64,000 nt of DNA from contig NC_054877.1 of assembly GCF_018320785.1 (NCBI RefSeq), positions 19,140,329 through 19,204,328 of the forward strand. The letters are read 5' to 3'. The stretch comes from Cheilinus undulatus (lineage: Eukaryota; Chordata; Actinopteri; Labriformes; Labridae). Shown here piece by piece: positions 59,325 through 64,000 of the stretch. A program made the position numbers and the translations under genes. Positions within the stretch are counted from its first letter, which is position 1. Every line of letters starts with the position of its first letter. Under the pieces are notes generated by a model. The model was not told the origin of the DNA. It did no database searches and saw only the letters and a list, made by a program, of their open reading frames with translations.

Positions 59325-59785
59325 GTAGACCTACCATCTAGTCCTACCATGTAGTCTGACCATGTAGTCCTCCCCTGTTAGGATTACATGGTCAGACTAC
59401 ATGGTAGGATTACATGGTAGAAGACACGGTAGGACTACACGGAAGAAAAAGAGAGGTGTCAGCACTCAAGATGTCCTTTTAGGTAGTTTTATTCAAGGCA
59501 AACAAGGCACAATGGATGCATTTTGACTAGCATTGTGGTCAAAACGCGTCCGTTGTGCCTTGTTTGCCTCGAATAAAACTACCTAAGAGGACATTTTGAG
59601 TGCTGACACCTCTCTTTTTCTAGTAAGTCTTTTTTGTCTGGCACCTTGAGTAGTTTTTTTTTAGCTTGGAGGGTGATCCTTTTTTGCTGTCTTTGAGGAC
59701 TACATGGTAGGACTACATGGGAGGCCTCCATGTAGTCCTTTCATGTAGCCTACCATGTAGTCCTACCATGTAGCCCTTTTCCTAT
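59325..59785. repeat. composite foldback structure with 'ccatgtagtccta' units
   Basis: On both sides of a central palindrome lie short tandem 'accatgtagtcct' units in one orientation and 'aggactacatggt' in the other, roughly 59,330-59,440 and 59,700-59,780. The outer arms can therefore pair as well as the inner palindrome. Confidence 0.75.
59444..59621. repeat. 178-bp near-perfect palindrome (84-bp arms, 10-bp loop)
   Basis: The left arm begins agaaaaagagaggtgtcagc and the right arm ends with its exact complement. The centre is at 59,532/59,533 with loop tagcattgtg. Six mismatches were counted, all transitions, most explained by CpG decay in the left arm (right acgcgtccgtt versus left-derived atgcatccatt). 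No coding potential. Probably a foldback MITE; the transcript would form a long hairpin. Confidence 0.85.
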
Positions 59786-62424
59786 GTTTTTGCAGGTTCA
59801 CGTCTATTGGTAAAGTGGATCCCTGCTTTAATAGAGGGGTAGAATAAAGTCATAATGCTACATGGCCCTTCAAATGGAGATTTTCCAGACAGACACTCCA
59901 AACTGAGTTCTATGAAATATCTCGCAGAATGCCTTGCAAGTCACCAGCAAGATTTTTATGACAGCAAACTTAATGATAATTCAGTGTTGTTTCAATTTAT
60001 TTAAGTCCTTCTGACTTTGAGCAGACTTTTAAAAAATGTTATGTTTTTGCATTACATTTAAAATTTAATTTATTTAAACTATGTAGCTTTAATCAAACAA
60101 TCTGGATGAAGACTCATACTCTCTTGCTTTTTTGCATAAAGCACAAATATATATTGCTTTTAACCCTCCTTAATTATAGATAATTAGTAATTTAAGTAAA
60201 CTTAAAATGATTTACTTTTACATTAATTAACAGAAGTTTACTTCTACTTAAGCCAGTTTTAATCACAGTAACTGTACGTTTTCATGATTACAATACAAGG
60301 TCATTATAGTTAATCAAAACTATCTAAATAACCAAAATGTAAAAATCATTGTAGTCAACTGAAACTAAATACAAACTATGCTTTAAAAAAACTAACTTAA
60401 AATGTAAAATGTGCTTAGAAAAACTAACTAAATTAAAATAAAATTAGGATCAAAATATGCTTAGTTTTCAACTTTGACAGCAGCAGACTGATTGACATGT
60501 ATACCCAAGCCTGGAGAGAGAAAAATGTACTTATCTGGACAAGTATCCTGCAGTATCCTGTAAAAACTAAATCTAACACTAAAACCAAGAAAAAGTGAAC
60601 TAAAACGAAGCATTGTTGCAAAATAAAGACTAAACTTAACTAACAAACCAGCAAGAAAAACTTAGTGAAACTAAACTGGAATTTTGAGAAGGTAAAAAGT
60701 AAATAAAAATAAAAACTAATGAAAACTCCCAAACTATTATAACCTTGGTACAATATGCTTGTACTCTTTTCAACCTTTTGGATCAGTGTCAGAATTCTTT
60801 TTTTTTTTTTGTTTTTTGTTTTTTACAGAATTGATATCAGCTTGTTCTGTCCTTGAAAAGGTCTCGACGTATAAAGCAGTCCACTGAGAAAGGATCACAA
60901 TGAGCACCACGACCACGACTGAAATGATGTTCAGAATAGTCTATGTTCAAATTGTGAAACTTTCAATAAGCTCAGTCCTCAGTGATATAGTTGCAGTGGC
61001 TTGAAAAGACCTAAAAAAAATAGACATTTATAAACTATTCAAAGTGAGGGGGACAGAAATGGAAAATGCTGAATCATATTTGGATTATGACTTTGAACAC
61101 ACGTTTGAACTGTTTGCCCAGTCCTGGAAAAGTGTGTTTATGTTTGTAAAACCAAAAACTGTAAACCTTCACATTCAAATATAAGTGCACATTGTCTCTT
61201 TTCCTTTTTTTTTCATACTTCTCTGTTAAGCCTCGTTGGAAAAGGTTAGAGAAAGTGATGTTCTCAGAGGAAGAATCCTTCCACTGAACTAACATGGAAA
61301 TTCATTCTGGGCACAAAAGCAAGCAACTCCTCTCAGGGTCAGAGCATTTTTTCCTCTGCTTGTCACCGGAGTATTTTCTGCTCCTTTTTGAGGGATTTTG
61401 CCTAAACAACAGTTCTGTCTGCATCTGCTGCAGGTCTGTTACACAGAGAGGTAGCAAAACTAAGCTGTGTTTCTGTGTTCGGTGTTAGTAGGATAAGGCA
61501 TCTCTGAGGAAGAGAGATGTCCTGTTTTGTCAAAATAGCCTGCGCAGTGGATGCTATGGCTTTGTAAATTATTAGCCAGACTTAAACCAAACTGTTCATC
61601 ATCATGGGGATTATCATAAAAAAACAATTCAGCCCTTGGCAGTCCAAAAAAAGTCACACAAACAGCCCTTTTAAACAAAAACAAAGGGTCCTATTCTCTT
61701 TGTCGTTGATTTTTTACATCCGTCAGTAAGAGTGGCTTGTTACCCTGTGACTTCTCCCTGTCGACACATATACTAACACAATGTGAACATACTGACACAT
61801 ACATGTCCTGGGTCGACTGAAAACACATTGCCAAACTAAATGGCTCTATGAACAACACTGACTCTGAGCCTGTAGAGAGTTGAGAAGGTGGACCACAGTC
61901 AGGACGTCCCAATCAACAAGCTGGAGCCTGGCCAGATTATTCCTCAGAGGAACATAATGCCAGAAAAGCCTAGAAAGAGCAGAGATGAAACATGTGGAAT
62001 ACTGTGTCTTACATATTATTGCTGTCAAGTCAGAATCATGAGTCTCCAGTTTGGGCCTGTTTTATTTATTTACGTGGTCATTTTTAGGCTGTGCTCATGG
62101 ACCCCCTAAAAAGAACTATTTTTCATAAAAACAAAGAAGATTCCAATAGCTCCATTTTGAAAGTACAATCTAGTCATGCTATTGTAGACTAGGGTTGGCA
62201 TACAGATGTATCTATAGTAACAACTTCCAGAGCTGAAAAATGAAGCCAGTGAGGTAACAAGAAATCTAGTTCCTCAAGTGTCAACTTGAGGGTGGTTGCA
62301 CAAGCCCCTGAAGTCACACGTCAAGTCAAATGCTAATTTTTTCTGCAAAAATAAATTTGAACAGGTCAAACATAAACAGGAACACACTGTATGTCTGACT
62401 TTTCTTAAAATACACTCAATCACT

Positions 62425-62640
62425 CAAATGGAAGAAGTTTGGCACAAGTAGGACACTTCAAAGAGCTGGTCAAACCAAGCAATCGGGGAGAAAGGCCTTA
62501 GTAAGAGAAAGACCAAGAACACTATGACTAGGCCCCAAAGATCCTGAAGGACAACCATCACTGCAGCCCTCCACTGATCTGGGCTTTATGGCAGAGTGGC
62601 TGGATAAAAGCCTCTCCTCAGTTTAAAACACATGAAAGCA
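62425..62640 (+). mobile_element. Tc1-like transposase internal fragment
   Basis: 'Gaagaagtttggcacaag', 'agcaatcggggagaaaggcc', 'gaaggacaaccatcactgca' and 'ctttatggcagagtggctgg' follow the order of a common fish Tc1 transposase gene. The ends are missing. Confidence 0.65.
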
Positions 62641-63084
62641 CACACTAAGTCATCTGATTTTTTTACCCTGACTTGGCTTGGACTTTTTATCGCCAGTTCA
62701 TAAGCACAATTTCTGCATGAAGTTTTGCATGGAGTTTCAATGCCAGTAGTTCTCAACTGATCCAACCTCAAGACCCACCAACAATTCCTTGTGAGAAACT
62801 GCGTCCCAAATCTTTCACCCGATCAGATTTATTCAATGAAACTATCCTGTCTGGGCATCAGACAGTACTTTGTTAGGTCACTCTTATCAAAGTAATAAAT
62901 CATGCTCTTTGCAAACATAGCCTTTTCCAAAATGTAACAGAATTACCTTTTTATTGGTAAATTTAGTGATGTGCATGGGCACACTGAACTAAACCAACTG
63001 GAAAGTAATGTTAGACTTCAAAGCTAGGCAATGATGTGCACAAATGTCAGAATGCCAGACAATAAAACAGAAAAAACTGAGACG

Positions 63085-63665
63085 CCTTTAATGGAAAATA
63101 ATAACATAATTGTGAAAAGTGGCAAAAAAGAAGCAAAAACTGGCAAAAGTGGGTATAAATTGGCAAAAAGAAGTGGCAAACATGAGTGAAAAGCAACTAC
63201 AGAAGGTAAAAAAATGGCAAAAATGGCATATAAATGCAAAAAAGTGGCAAAAATGGACATAAAGTGGCAAAACAATGGAAAAATTGGGTCAGAATGGCAA
63301 AAGAGTAGCATTAATGGGTGAAAAACATCAAAACTGGCAAAAAAAGTGGCAAAAACAGCAAACAGGCTAGAAATGGCAAAAAAGAAGTCAAGTGTTGGGA
63401 AGGAGTTAAAAGAAGCACAAATAAATAGTTTTGACATTAGACCCAATAATAGTTTTAAACATTATTCAGGAACCAAATGAGGTAGCAGTTAGCCAAGACG
63501 CTAGCACCAATGCTACACATCCAACACATATTGATATTGTCAGTAAATCACAACTGGAAGGGCCCATTCTCTGGGTTTTTCAGGGGCTGAAACCAATTCT
63601 GTGGGCAGCCCTGACCCTGCGACCCACTTTTGGGTCCCGACCCACCAGTTGAGAACCACTAATCT
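63085..63665. mobile_element. dispersed repeat with 'tggcaaaa' interior and 'gacccaccagttgagaacc' end
   Basis: About 300 bp of 'gtggcaaaaatggcataaa' units (63,110-63,400), then 'aatgctacacatccaacac' and 'cagtaaatcacaactgg' (shared with 13,570-13,615). These are followed by 'gggcccattctctgggtttt' (complement of 50,060-50,110) and 'tgggtcccgacccaccag' (complement of 49,890-49,920). This is the most complete view of one end of the family. Confidence 0.65.
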
Positions 63666-63925
63666 ATGCCATTTTTCCCATTTGGGGGTCAGAGGGTGGC
63701 TGAAGCCAGTCCCAGCTGTCACAAGGCACCCTGGACTGATCAGTTAATCACAGGGACACACTCACACCTACGGGCAACTAAGAGACAACGATCATCCTAA
63801 CAAGCATATTTTTGGACTGTGTGAGGAGGCGTGAGTACATGAAGAGAACTCATGCATGCACAGTCAGAAATGCAAACTTGAAACAGAGAGACAAGAATTT
63901 GAGGCAAGCTAGAGAGGGTGATAAT
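63666..63925. repeat. common teleost dispersed repeat
   Basis: 'Agccagtcccagctgtcac', 'cacacctacgggcaact' and 'atttttggactgtgtgagg' in order are hallmarks of a repeat very frequent in fish genomes. Boundaries approximate. Confidence 0.5.
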
Positions 63926-64000
63926 GTGTTTATCATGTGACCAGTCAGCAACTCTGCAACTGTTTTGATGGTACAAAAGCAGTGCGACTAATGAAGGTAA

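Larger units (their letters stand above)
54151..64000. other. probable colec12 first intron / upstream DNA
   Basis: I searched the minus strand for the short cytoplasmic N-terminus expected before the transmembrane exon and did not find it, so it is either beyond the window or too diverged to see. The stretch contains repeats listed separately and no other recognised gene. Confidence 0.45.

Overview
The window is vertebrate nuclear DNA, almost certainly from a teleost (probably percomorph) fish. It has intron-split genes with GT-AG junctions, an AT-rich background full of Tc1/mariner, PIF/Harbinger, RTE/L2-like LINE and tRNA-SINE debris typical of fish, and three proteins that match known vertebrate families residue by residue. 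I recognise three protein-coding genes and no tRNA, rRNA or CRISPR array.

Layout. 1-11,300: no recognisable gene; simple repeats, a decayed minisatellite and nested transposon remains. 11,300-17,886 (+): oprk1, the kappa-type opioid receptor, with a non-coding first exon and three coding exons (379 aa). 17,887-29,250: oprk1 3' flank, then repeats, including a well-bounded PIF/Harbinger element, a repeat family with a GCTA-rich interior and a Tc1-type MITE, plus one unassigned 147-codon open frame on the minus strand. 29,250-37,050 (+): chmp5, an ESCRT-III-associated protein, complete in eight exons (220 aa), behind a promoter with paired CCAAT boxes. 37,200-54,150 (-): colec12 (collectin-12, scavenger receptor with C-type lectin), running tail-to-tail against chmp5. 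Exons from the transmembrane segment to the C-terminus are present; the exon(s) for the short cytoplasmic N-terminus were not found. 54,151-64,000 is probably the first colec12 intron or upstream DNA and holds repeats, including a large near-perfect palindrome.

The three genes do not form a pathway. Oprk1 is a Gi/o-coupled plasma-membrane receptor for dynorphin-type peptides, Chmp5 works on endosomes in multivesicular-body sorting, and Colec12 is a trimeric cell-surface pattern-recognition and scavenger receptor.

I found no previously undescribed biological system. The points most worth a second look are opioid-receptor selectivity positions that differ from mammalian kappa receptors, a long proline-rich hinge in Colec12, an 84-bp-arm palindrome, two repeat families whose interiors are minisatellites, a solo LTR with a 5-bp target duplication inside a Tc1-like element, and the unassigned frame at 23,963-24,406. 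All assignments rest on reading the sequence and on remembered family features; no search was run.
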